In this document: in pieces, positions 44,189-52,211 of the stretch
Layout: every line of letters begins with the position of its first letter
How positions within the stretch are numbered: the first letter of the stretch is position 1
Assembly: GCA_024275015.1 (NCBI GenBank)
Contig: JAJRZW010000064.1
Span: forward strand, 30,814 to 94,813
Length of the DNA: 64,000 bases
Direction: 5' to 3'
DNA from: Deltaproteobacteria bacterium
GTDB taxonomy: Bacteria; Desulfobacterota; Desulfobulbia; Desulfobulbales; JAJRZW01
Notes under the pieces: generated by a model
The model's database searches: none
What the model was told of the DNA's origin: nothing
What the model saw: the letters and a program-made list of their open reading frames with translations, nothing else
Program-made: the position numbers and the translations under genes

Positions 44189-45720
44189 ACGATCAGGATA
44201 AATCGCCGTCGGATGGGGCCGGGACACGGTTGGCCGAGGTTTTCGCCGGGATGAATCTGAGCGAATTGCCGGCCATGAGCGCCCATGTGCATGAGCTCAT
44301 CTCCCTTACTCACAGTTCCCACAGTGCCGCCTATGAGCTTTCCAAGGTGGTACTTAAGGATTACTCCCTGACCAATAAGGTCCTGCAGGTGGTCAATTCC
44401 GCCTATTACGCTCTGGAAAAGCCGGTGACCTCAATATCCCGGGCGGTTACTATTCTTGGTTTCGACGCGGTCCGGGATCTGGCCATGGCCATTGCCATTT
44501 TTGAGGATTTTATAAAATCCGGGGTCGAAAAGGAGGGGATCAGCAAGATCCTTGCCCGGTCGTTTCTGAGCGCCATTGAGGCCCGGGAGATCGTTGCCCG
44601 GAAAAAGCTCCCTTTTTCTCCGGAAGAGTCTTTTATCTGCGCCCTGCTCCATAATCTGGGCCGGATAATTGTCTGCGTCTATCTCCCTGACCGTTATCAG
44701 CAGGTAGAAAAGTTGACTGGCGCCGGGGCTGGGGCGGAAGAGGCCGAGGCCAGGATTCTTGACGGGTTGAAGTTCGAAGATATAGGCCAGGAAATCGCTC
44801 GTTTCTGGAACCTGGGCGACAGCGTGATCGCGGCAATGGTGCATCAGCCGCGAATGCCCCGTAATCGTAACGATCAGGTCGGCTGTATGGCAAATATCGC
44901 CGCCATGAGCAACCAGATGACAGACTGCGTCTGTGACGGTGGGGATCTTCGACAGGTGGTCAAACGCTACCGCAAGCTGGCGGGCCTGAGTATTGACGAG
45001 GCGGTGGAGATTATCAGTTCAAGCGTCGAGGCCTCCGAGGATATCTCCGATGCCATGCGTTTCGGTCTGTCGCGGCTGCGGATTAAAAGTCGTCTGGCCC
45101 GGGTGAGGAAGGAGGTCGGCGGAAAAGGGGAAAAAACAGCGGCCCCATCGTCTGCCGGGGCGGTGTCGGCGGATGACGGCCGGGCCGGGCTGCCGACGGA
45201 CGGCGGTAAATCAGTAAATGATTTTATCCGTGAGATCACCGAGATCCTGACCTCTGATTTTCAGATCAACGATTTTTATGTCAACCTCCTTGAGGGTCTC
45301 TACCGGGGCATAGGGTTTGATCGGATCATCCTCGCCGTTGTCCGGCTTGAGGATAAACAACATGTCCTCGTCGGTCGCTTCGGCCTTGGAGATGCCGAAC
45401 CGGCGACCATTCACGCCATCCGTCATTCCCTTGCCGCTGACGACCCGGTGGCCGCCGGGTTGCGGCAATGTCAGGATCAGGTATTTCCCGCGGCGGAAAA
45501 AAAGGGATTGCCGGGGGTTTTTCGCGCTTTAACCCGTGGCCGGACGGCCTATCTCCTCCCGGTGTGCCTGTTCGGCAAGGCAATTGCCCTGATATATATG
45601 GACCGCCTGGGCAAAAGGCCGTTGCTGACCCCGGGTGAGATGAAGAGCGCCCGTCTATTCCGTGATCTCGCGGTCATGGCCCTGCAGAAAATGGCCGTCG
45701 GGCCGGGAAGAGGGGATTAA
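44185..45720 (+). CDS. HDOD-GAF signalling protein, paralogue 2
   Basis: A 511-residue protein of the same build as its upstream neighbour. HDOD motifs are LPAMSAHVHELISLTHSS, VLKDYSLTNKVLQVVNSAYYAL, ISRAVTILGFDAVRDLAMAIAIF and LLHNLGRIIVCVYLP. After a low-complexity linker (APSSAGAVSADDGRAG) the C-terminal GAF-like part has LLEGLYRGIGFDRIILAVV and TAYLLPVCLFGKAIALIYMDRLGK. The linker is the main difference from paralogue 1. It is convergent with the M48 protease gene, 6 nt from its end, with no terminator seen between. Confidence 0.88.
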   Translation: MNDQDKSPSDGAGTRLAEVFAGMNLSELPAMSAHVHELISLTHSSHSAAYELSKVVLKDYSLTNKVLQVVNSAYYALEKPVTSISRAVTILGFDAVRDLAMAIAIFEDFIKSGVEKEGISKILARSFLSAIEAREIVARKKLPFSPEESFICALLHNLGRIIVCVYLPDRYQQVEKLTGAGAGAEEAEARILDGLKFEDIGQEIARFWNLGDSVIAAMVHQPRMPRNRNDQVGCMANIAAMSNQMTDCVCDGGDLRQVVKRYRKLAGLSIDEAVEIISSSVEASEDISDAMRFGLSRLRIKSRLARVRKEVGGKGEKTAAPSSAGAVSADDGRAGLPTDGGKSVNDFIREITEILTSDFQINDFYVNLLEGLYRGIGFDRIILAVVRLEDKQHVLVGRFGLGDAEPATIHAIRHSLAADDPVAAGLRQCQDQVFPAAEKKGLPGVFRALTRGRTAYLLPVCLFGKAIALIYMDRLGKRPLLTPGEMKSARLFRDLAVMALQKMAVGPGRGD

Positions 45721-45726
45721 CCCGGG

Positions 45727-47139
45727 TTAAATTTTCTGTTTTTCCAGGTGTTTGATCTTTTTCATGGTTTCCTCCGCCTTTTTTTGCAGAGGTGATTCGG
45801 ACGGCAGCAGTTCCATGGCCTTTTTAAATTCCCTGATTGCCGCCTTTCCCCGACCGCCATACCATTGCGACAGTCCCAGATGGTAATGGGCGGCGCCGTG
45901 GCTGCCAAGGGCGTCAAGGCAGAGGCCCTGATGCAGGTGGAGGCTTGCGGAAAAGGCGAGGGTGCTGCCGGTCCGGCGATATAACTTCAGGGCGGCGTTA
46001 TAGCGGCCGCGTTCTTCAAGGGTACGGGCGAGGTAAAAGGTATTATAGGCATCGGGGTTTGTTTCATGGGCCCTTTTCAGAACTTTTTCCGCTGCCGCCA
46101 ATCGTCCGGCCCGGAACAGGGTGACCCCGAGGTCGGTCTTTATCACCGTTTGGGTGGGGAAATATTGTTCCACCCGCCGCAGGCGTTTTTCCGCGTTTTG
46201 GTAATCCCCCTGTTCAAGGCTGTTCAAGGCCATGCCGTACAGATTGAACTGTTTGCGTCCGGCCGCGGATGCTTTTTGGGGTTCGTTCAGGCCGATACCG
46301 CCGGAGAGAGAACTGCTCAGGGACATGATCCGCAGGCGGAACCTCTTGAAAACGAAGTCATCGGGTCTGGCTGTTGTTTTCGGGCGGGTATATTTATCCC
46401 TTTGCAGCAGATCCCGGATATATTCCATCCTTGCCCCGGGATCGGGGTGGGTAAGGAGATAAGACGGCAGACTGGCACTCTGGATGATCGATATACGGCG
46501 CATCCGTTTAAGCATGGTCAGCATCGCCCCGCGGTCACGGCCCATTTCTCCCATCCAGTTATAGGCCAGACGATCGGCCTCCTCTTCGTCCTCGCGGCTG
46601 AATTTCAGGGCCATGGATGCATTGGCGGCCATGGAGCCGGCGATCATGGCGTTGCCGATGGGACCGGCGCCGATGGCGATTCCGGCTATGAGCAGGGCGA
46701 GGGTGCCGATTCCGACCTTGGTGGATTTCTCCATCTGCCGGGCGATATGGCGGCTCTGGATATGGCCGACTTCATGGGCGATGACCGCGGCCAGTTCATC
46801 TTCGTTTTCACAGGCGGCGATAAGGCCGCTGTGGACGAAAATGAGCCCGGATGGGGCGGCAAAGGCGTTGAATTCGCGGTCGTCGATGACAAAAAAATGA
46901 AAGTCGAAAAAGGTGGTGCCCGAAGCGCGGACGATTTCCTGGCCGAGATTGTTGATATACTCGACCACATCGGGCTCTTCGATGAGCTTGAATTTACGGC
47001 TGACCAGGGATAAAAGTTTTTCCCCGACCTCTTTTTCCTGTTTGATCCCGAATTCGGCGGCAGCAGGAAGAGGTATGGCGGCGATGAGGAAGAAGAACAG
47101 CACCGCCAGGGCCAGGGGCCGTAATTTAAGGCTGGTCAT
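45727..47139 (-). CDS. Periplasmic M48 metalloprotease with TPR repeats (BepA-like)
   Basis: A 470-residue exported protein. Signal peptide RPLALAVLFFFLIAAIPLPAAA, then the M48 catalytic part with LAAVIAHEVGHIQSRHIARQ (HExxH) and the third ligand in FSREDEEEADRLAYNWM. The C-terminal ~200 residues contain TPR units (ALNSLEQGDYQNAEKRLRRV, GVTLFRAGRLAAAEKVLKRA). This is the BepA/YfgC plan, a chaperone-protease of outer-membrane proteins such as LptD. The ORF track begins at 47229; ATG 47139 fits the signal peptide. Confidence 0.92.
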   Translation of the reverse strand: MTSLKLRPLALAVLFFFLIAAIPLPAAAEFGIKQEKEVGEKLLSLVSRKFKLIEEPDVVEYINNLGQEIVRASGTTFFDFHFFVIDDREFNAFAAPSGLIFVHSGLIAACENEDELAAVIAHEVGHIQSRHIARQMEKSTKVGIGTLALLIAGIAIGAGPIGNAMIAGSMAANASMALKFSREDEEEADRLAYNWMGEMGRDRGAMLTMLKRMRRISIIQSASLPSYLLTHPDPGARMEYIRDLLQRDKYTRPKTTARPDDFVFKRFRLRIMSLSSSLSGGIGLNEPQKASAAGRKQFNLYGMALNSLEQGDYQNAEKRLRRVEQYFPTQTVIKTDLGVTLFRAGRLAAAEKVLKRAHETNPDAYNTFYLARTLEERGRYNAALKLYRRTGSTLAFSASLHLHQGLCLDALGSHGAAHYHLGLSQWYGGRGKAAIREFKKAMELLPSESPLQKKAEETMKKIKHLEKQKI

Positions 47140-47146
47140 CACGGAG

Positions 47147-48430
47147 TCAGTCGTCAAAATCGCCTTCCGGGCCGCGGTCGTGGTTGAGATCGGCGGCCAT
47201 GGCCGCGATCCGGTCGCCACTCCAGTCACGGGGGTCTTCGGTTCGTTCGCATTTGGGGACGGGGGTGGCGCAACCGGATGTTAAAATAGCGTCAATGGTG
47301 GCCTCGGCAGTGTTGCCGGCGTTAAAAACCCCGGTTAAAAGGGAAAAGACGAAGTCTTCAACCCGGGCCGCCATTCGGTCCCGGATTGTCTGCGGTTGTG
47401 CCATTATCCGGTTTTCAAAGGGGAGATTGAGCTTTTTATAGTTGCCTCTACTCCAGCCGTTTTCGGCGGCGAAATTCTTCATCTCCTGCCACAGGTTTTC
47501 AGTGAGTCCCTCGCCGGGAACCTTGATGAATTCACCACGGTCATCCAGGATGGCGTTACCGTAGTCGTTGACCTCGAGCCCCCATGAGATCATTTGCAGG
47601 GCGGTGGCAACATTGGCCTTGGTGGTTCTGGTCTCAGCGGCGATCCGGCGCAGACGTTTGGTGCTGTTGCCCGAGGTGCCGTGCTGGGCCCCGCTTGTCC
47701 CGTATGGTTTGAGCTTTTCGTGGATCGCGGTGGTAAGTTCCACCTGGATTCCCTGTCCCGAGGTCTCGATTCCGTGGGTGGTGCCGTTGTTGAGGGCGAT
47801 CCAGTCGGGGAAGATGTTGTGGGCGTTTAGGCCCCGGATCAGAAACAGGGCTTCGCCGGCGGAAGAGAGGCCTTCGCTGCCCTTGATTTCGCCAACCTCG
47901 GTTTCAAGCCCGGCCCAGGCGGGAACGAACTGGGTCAGGGCCAGGTTGGCGAGGAGGTTTTTGTCGTCGGTCATGTGGGAGGCGTCGATGGCGATTGAGG
48001 TTATCCCGGCCTCGAACAGGGTCGGGATTTCGACCTTGGCGAAGTCGAGGTCACCTTCCTGCTTGATGCCGTAATGGTCGGCGTGAATGGCCACCGGCAC
48101 CGTGATTCCCATCTCGTTGCACAGGGCGTCGACCTGGCGGGCTATGTTCCAGTAGTTGGTGGCGCAATATGCGGCAGCGCCGCCCTCGGAACGGGCGATT
48201 TCGATGATGACCGCGCTGTCGGCCTTCTGGGCCGCGGCCAGCGTTCCCCTGATGACCAGATGATTGCGGCCGTTGGCGGCAATGGTCATTGCCGCTCCCT
48301 TGGCCAGGAGACCGCGGTCGATAAATTTGCCGCTGACAATCAGGGCCCGTGAGTTGGGAAAGAGTTTGACGATATTTTCGGGGCGGCCGACGGCCAGGGC
48401 CCGGGTGAAACCGGTGCGGCTCACGGTCAT
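47147..48430 (-). CDS. Class II fructose-bisphosphate aldolase (long form)
   Basis: A 427-residue zinc aldolase. Motifs are VIIEIARSEGGAAAYCATNY, the metal site VPVAIHADHYGIKQEGD, SIAIDASHMTDDKNLLANL, GLETEVGEIKGSEG, and PDWIALNNGTTHGIE. It interconverts fructose 1,6-bisphosphate and triose phosphates. It is longer than the E. coli enzyme and resembles the large class II forms found in Chlamydiae and Desulfobacterota. ATG 48430 (MTVSRTGF) has AAGGAG 9 nt upstream and is preferred to 48505. The M48 gene follows 7 nt later. Confidence 0.86.
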   Translation of the reverse strand: MTVSRTGFTRALAVGRPENIVKLFPNSRALIVSGKFIDRGLLAKGAAMTIAANGRNHLVIRGTLAAAQKADSAVIIEIARSEGGAAAYCATNYWNIARQVDALCNEMGITVPVAIHADHYGIKQEGDLDFAKVEIPTLFEAGITSIAIDASHMTDDKNLLANLALTQFVPAWAGLETEVGEIKGSEGLSSAGEALFLIRGLNAHNIFPDWIALNNGTTHGIETSGQGIQVELTTAIHEKLKPYGTSGAQHGTSGNSTKRLRRIAAETRTTKANVATALQMISWGLEVNDYGNAILDDRGEFIKVPGEGLTENLWQEMKNFAAENGWSRGNYKKLNLPFENRIMAQPQTIRDRMAARVEDFVFSLLTGVFNAGNTAEATIDAILTSGCATPVPKCERTEDPRDWSGDRIAAMAADLNHDRGPEGDFDD

Positions 48431-48509
48431 GGGAAATTCTCCTTTTTCTTTTTCATAAATATGCCGGTAGCGCCTGCGGGGGTTTTTGGGGCTTTGCAGG
48501 GGCAACCAT

Positions 48510-48665
48510 TATCAGAGTGTTGAAAAAGCCGTCCTGGTTTTTTCAACCGCCGGTTGGATAAAACAAGTTTCATCCAACCTCTCGATTGCACCGGGTTTTT
48601 TAAACCGGTGAAATCGGCGGCGCGTCCATGCGCCGCAACCAGCCCGTTTTTCAACGGACTGTTAT
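48510..48665 (-). repeat. Family A repeat, full copy upstream of the aldolase gene
   Basis: AGAGTGTTGAAAAAGCCGTCC to CCGTTTTTCAACGGACTGTTA, ~156 bp; GGCGCGTCCATGCGCC hairpin. This is the last family A copy in the window. Confidence 0.84.
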
Positions 48666-48827
48666 ACGGATTGTCCGCATTCTACAATAAAGTTCCATCT
48701 TATTGCCAAGGGATTTTGTCGTCAGGGACGTTGTTGGTTTATATCTCCTTGAAAAAGGTGAAAAACTGCGTCATAAACAATTCTTGCTCGAGTTTTTGCA
48801 GAGCATTTTTTTATGGTGGAGACGTGA

Positions 48828-50003
48828 ATGGCAGACCTTGATGCCGACCTGGAGAGAAAACTTTTTGCCATGCGGGCGCTCCTTGACCGTCAGGAGGCGG
48901 CGAGGCTGTCACCGGGAGCTACTTTGAGCGCCACTGCCGTGCGTCGGCGCCGGGAAGATCGTTGCGGCCATCGTCAGGAGTTCGCCCTTGACGGCGACCG
49001 TATCCTCCATTCCCGGGCTTATACCCGTTATATCGACAAGACCCAGGTGTTTTACATGGTCAGAAACGATCATATAACCCATCGGGTTCTGCACGTGCAG
49101 CTGGTAAGCAAGATCGCCCGGACCATAGGCCGTTTCCTTGGTCTTAACGAAGACCTGATCGAGGCCATTGCCCTGGGCCATGACATCGGTCATCCCCCCT
49201 TTGGTCATGACGGCGAGAAGATTCTGGATGAACTCTGTCGTGCCCACGGGCTGGCCGGGTTTCAGCATAATATTCAGAGTGTGATCTTCCTTGATCGCAT
49301 CGAACGCGAGGGCGCGGGCTGGAACCTTTCCCTCCAGGTTCTCGACGGCATCCTTACCCATGACGGGGAATCGTCCGGTCACCGGCTCCGGCCGGACCGG
49401 GACAAGGATTTTGTTGTCCTTGACTCCCAGATGGCGAAAAAAGAGGGTGAGCCGAAACGCGATTTGCGCCCCATGACCCTTGAGGGCTGCGTTGTCCGTC
49501 TGGCCGATACCGTCGCCTATATCGGCCGCGACATTGAGGACGCCATTGAACTGAAGCTGATTCGCCGGAACGATATCCCGGCTGAATGTCGCCGGGTTCT
49601 CGGGGATTCAAACGGCACTATTGTCTATCGTCTGGTGGCCGATCTTATTATCGGCAGCAACGGGGAAGAGATCGGTTTCAGCCCCGAGATCGGCGAGGCC
49701 CTGAGCGAGCTTAAGGAATTTAATTACCAGCGCATCTATCTTGATCCGAGGATCAAGTCCGGGCTTGATCTGATCCGGCAGGGATATGAACGACTGTTCG
49801 CATCCTGTCTTGAGGGGATTGACGGCGATTCTCCGGTCGCAAGGGATCTGGGCGCTGATATGCCGGCACTCTACACCAGAAAAATTCCCGCCGCTGCCGT
49901 GGTCCGGGACTTTATCGCCGGGATGACCGATGAATATTTCCTCGCCCGGACAGGTGAGCTTGGATGCCGGAGGCCGACGGTAATTGAACGAAATTTTTTA
50001 TGA
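48828..50003 (+). CDS. dgt: Deoxyguanosinetriphosphate triphosphohydrolase-like protein (HD domain)
   Basis: A 391-residue dNTPase. Motifs are ILHSRAYTRYIDKTQVFYMV, THRVLHVQLVSKIARTIGRFL (first His), and the HD pair IALGHDIGHPPFGHDGEKIL, with later FQHNIQSV and RLADTVAYIGRDIEDA. It hydrolyses dGTP or related dNTPs to nucleoside and triphosphate. GGTGGAGA lies upstream of the ATG. The sequence is of the shorter dGTPase type (dgtP-like), not the 505-aa E. coli form. Followed by repeat B and clc. Confidence 0.93.
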   Translation: MADLDADLERKLFAMRALLDRQEAARLSPGATLSATAVRRRREDRCGHRQEFALDGDRILHSRAYTRYIDKTQVFYMVRNDHITHRVLHVQLVSKIARTIGRFLGLNEDLIEAIALGHDIGHPPFGHDGEKILDELCRAHGLAGFQHNIQSVIFLDRIEREGAGWNLSLQVLDGILTHDGESSGHRLRPDRDKDFVVLDSQMAKKEGEPKRDLRPMTLEGCVVRLADTVAYIGRDIEDAIELKLIRRNDIPAECRRVLGDSNGTIVYRLVADLIIGSNGEEIGFSPEIGEALSELKEFNYQRIYLDPRIKSGLDLIRQGYERLFASCLEGIDGDSPVARDLGADMPALYTRKIPAAAVVRDFIAGMTDEYFLARTGELGCRRPTVIERNFL

Positions 50004-50034
50004 TCTGGTTGCTTGATGTTTGATTTTTGACAGT

Positions 50035-50169
50035 CTCGTAACAACTCCCCGCGCAGGCGTCTTCGGCGATTTCCGGAAAAAGCGGCGGGTGGCGGAATTT
50101 CTTAACAGCCCGTCGCCCGGGGTCCGGGAATCGTCGTTTTCTTCCCGGAGCGGGGGCTTGTTACGACTC
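50035..50169. repeat. Family B repeat, 5' of the ClC gene
   Basis: CTCGTAACAACTCCCCGCGC at the left and GGGGGCTTGTTACGA at the right; internal GGCGATTTCCGGAAAAAGCG. Its reverse complement aligns with 51984-52140. Confidence 0.78.
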
Positions 50170-50190
50170 CATCAATTTTTAAGGTTAATA

Positions 50191-51984
50191 ATGCTTGATA
50201 TCAGTGCTGTAAAGCGGTCATTTTCAGGGCGGCGGATGAAAAAACTCCTGCCCGGAGAAAACACCATGATGGTTGTGGTGGCCTCCTTTATCGGCATCGC
50301 CGCCGGGGTCGGTAATATTGTCTTCCGTACCGTGACAGAGATGGTGCGCGAGAATATATTCGTTCCCGGGCATGAACTCGTCAGTCGTGGCGGCTGGTGG
50401 ATGTTGATCCTGCCGCTTTTGCCGATATGCGGCATGATTCTGCTCATTCCGCTCTCGATCTTCTTCCCGGGGGAGGTAAACGGTTACGGCTTCCCTAAAT
50501 TTCTCCGCAAGGTCAACATTGAAGGCGGTATTGTAAAGTTCCGGACCATTGTCCTCAAGATCATCTCCTGCGCCCTGACCATCGGTACCGGGGGATCGGC
50601 CGGGGTTGAAGGCCCGATTGCCCAGGTCGGCGGGGCCATCGGTTCCCAGGTGGGGCAGTTCTTCCGGGTGTCAGGAGACCGGATGAAGGTCTATATCGCC
50701 GCCGGCGCCGCCGGGGCGGTGGGGGCGGTGTTCAACGCCCCCATTGCCGGGATTTTTTTCGCCTCCGAGATCGTTCTCCTCGGTACCTACGATATCTCGT
50801 CGTTCTCGGCCCTGGTGGTGTCATCGGCCATGGCCACCGTGGTGTCGCGGGCCTTTTACGGCACTGTTCCCGTCTTTCCTATTCCCGACTATCAATTAGT
50901 GCGGCCGTTGGTAGAGGTCCCCCTCTATATGCTCATGGGGGTTATTATCGGGGTCATCGCCGTGGTCCATATCAGGGTCTTTTATTCCGTCCGTGATTTT
51001 TATGCCAACCTGCGTCTCAATCCATTGGTGAAACCGATTACCGGCGCCCTGGTGGTCGGGAGTATCGGTATTATCTTCCCCCAGGTGATGGGTGACGGTT
51101 ATGACTATATGGAGACCATTCTTACCGGAAACGGGGTCTTTGTTATTCTCCTGTCCCTGGTTTTTCTGAAGATCATCGCCACCGCGATTACCCTTGGCAG
51201 CGGCGGCGCCGGCGGGGTATTCGCGCCGGGGCTTTTCATCGGCGCGATGATCGGCGGCGCCTTCGGCAGTGTGGTGCATTCCTTTTGGCCGCAGTTTACC
51301 GCCACCCCGGGGGCCTACGCCGCCGTGGGTATCGGGGCCTTTCTCGCCGCCACCACCCATGCGCCGATGACTGCCATCTTCCTCCTCTTTGAGATGACCG
51401 GGAATTACATGATCATCATTCCGGTCCTCCTGGCCAGTATCATCGGCACCGTGGTCGCCCGGTGCCTGGAAGAGGATTCCATTGACACCGTTGATTTCAG
51501 CCGTGAGGGTATTGACCTCCATGAGGGACGGGAGATGGCGGTGATGAAGTCGCTGAAGGTCGGGGCCGTGGTCAGTGAGGATGTTGATCTTATCAGTGAA
51601 CGGGCCAATATCAATCAGCTGTTGACCATATTTCAGATGGGCAACAGTTTTTATTTCCCGGTTATCAACGAGAGCGGAACCATGACCGGGGTGGTGTCGC
51701 TGCAGGACGTCAAGGGCATTCTTCAGGACGAAAAGCTGCGGCTTAATAAATTGGTGGGAGACATCTGCACCCGTGATGTGCTTTTTCTGACCCTGGACGA
51801 TAACCTCTATTCCGCCATGCAGTTGTTTGACCGCAAGGGGCTGGATGAGCTCCCGGTGGTGGAGGCGGAAGACAGCCGCTGGGTCGTGGGAATGCTGAAA
51901 CGCCGCGACGTGCTCAACGCCTATCACCGCGAGGTGATAAAAAGGGGCATCAGCGCCAGGGCCGAGGCCATGCCGCTGCGGTGA
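50191..51984 (+). CDS. ClC-family chloride channel/antiporter with C-terminal CBS pair
   Basis: A 597-residue membrane protein. ClC signatures are TGGSAGVEGPIAQVGGAIGS (with the gating Glu in GVEGP), GAVGAVFNAPIAGIFFASE, and GSGGAGGVFAPGLFIGAMIGG. About ten or more hydrophobic segments end near FLLFEMTGNYMIIIPVLLAS. Two CBS domains follow (VGAVVSEDVDLISERANINQL; VGDICTRDVLFLTLDDNLYSA), which may bind a nucleotide. The ORF track begins at 50020, but residues before ATG 50191 are translated repeat B. AAGG lies upstream of 50191. The gene is bracketed by inverted copies of repeat B. Confidence 0.92.
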   Translation: MLDISAVKRSFSGRRMKKLLPGENTMMVVVASFIGIAAGVGNIVFRTVTEMVRENIFVPGHELVSRGGWWMLILPLLPICGMILLIPLSIFFPGEVNGYGFPKFLRKVNIEGGIVKFRTIVLKIISCALTIGTGGSAGVEGPIAQVGGAIGSQVGQFFRVSGDRMKVYIAAGAAGAVGAVFNAPIAGIFFASEIVLLGTYDISSFSALVVSSAMATVVSRAFYGTVPVFPIPDYQLVRPLVEVPLYMLMGVIIGVIAVVHIRVFYSVRDFYANLRLNPLVKPITGALVVGSIGIIFPQVMGDGYDYMETILTGNGVFVILLSLVFLKIIATAITLGSGGAGGVFAPGLFIGAMIGGAFGSVVHSFWPQFTATPGAYAAVGIGAFLAATTHAPMTAIFLLFEMTGNYMIIIPVLLASIIGTVVARCLEEDSIDTVDFSREGIDLHEGREMAVMKSLKVGAVVSEDVDLISERANINQLLTIFQMGNSFYFPVINESGTMTGVVSLQDVKGILQDEKLRLNKLVGDICTRDVLFLTLDDNLYSAMQLFDRKGLDELPVVEAEDSRWVVGMLKRRDVLNAYHREVIKRGISARAEAMPLR

Positions 51985-52140
51985 GGAGAAAACGACGATT
52001 TTCGGACACCGGACGGCGGGCTGCTGAAATCCCGAACTCGGGCTATGCCCTCAAACATGTGGGATTTCTTAACCCACCCCGCCGCTTTTTCCGGAAATCG
52101 CCGAAGACGCCTCCGTGGGGATTTATTGCGAGGCCAACAA
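51984..52140. repeat. Family B repeat, 3' of the ClC gene, inverted relative to the 5' copy
   Basis: AGAAAACGACGATT, CGCCGCTTTTTCCGGAAATC and GCCGAAGACGCCTCCG match the reverse complement of 50035-50169; it ends TTTATTGCGAGGCCAACA. It begins at the clc stop codon. Confidence 0.72.
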
Positions 52141-52143
52141 ATA

Positions 52144-52176
52144 TAAAAGCCGGGCATAATCCGGCCCGGCCTTTAT
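52144..52176 (-). terminator. Probable terminator after ctpA
   Basis: On the minus strand AAGGCCGGGC-CGGATTAT-GCCCGGCTTTT, a ~9-bp GC-rich stem followed by a short T run, ~36 nt past the ctpA stop. Confidence 0.6.
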
Positions 52177-52211
52177 ATTCAGGGAGATAACCCTTCTCCT
52201 GCCTGGGGGGC

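Noticed and set aside
16023-48665. CRISPR array
   Set aside because: Repeats are dispersed over 30 kb, have inverted ends, and lack regular spacing.
50020-50190. N-terminal extension of the ClC ORF
   Set aside because: The extra 57 residues are translated repeat B; ATG 50191 has a ribosome site and begins the family-like part.
50896-51927. 343-aa minus-strand ORF
   Set aside because: Antisense shadow of the ClC gene; rich in His and Asp with no family signature.
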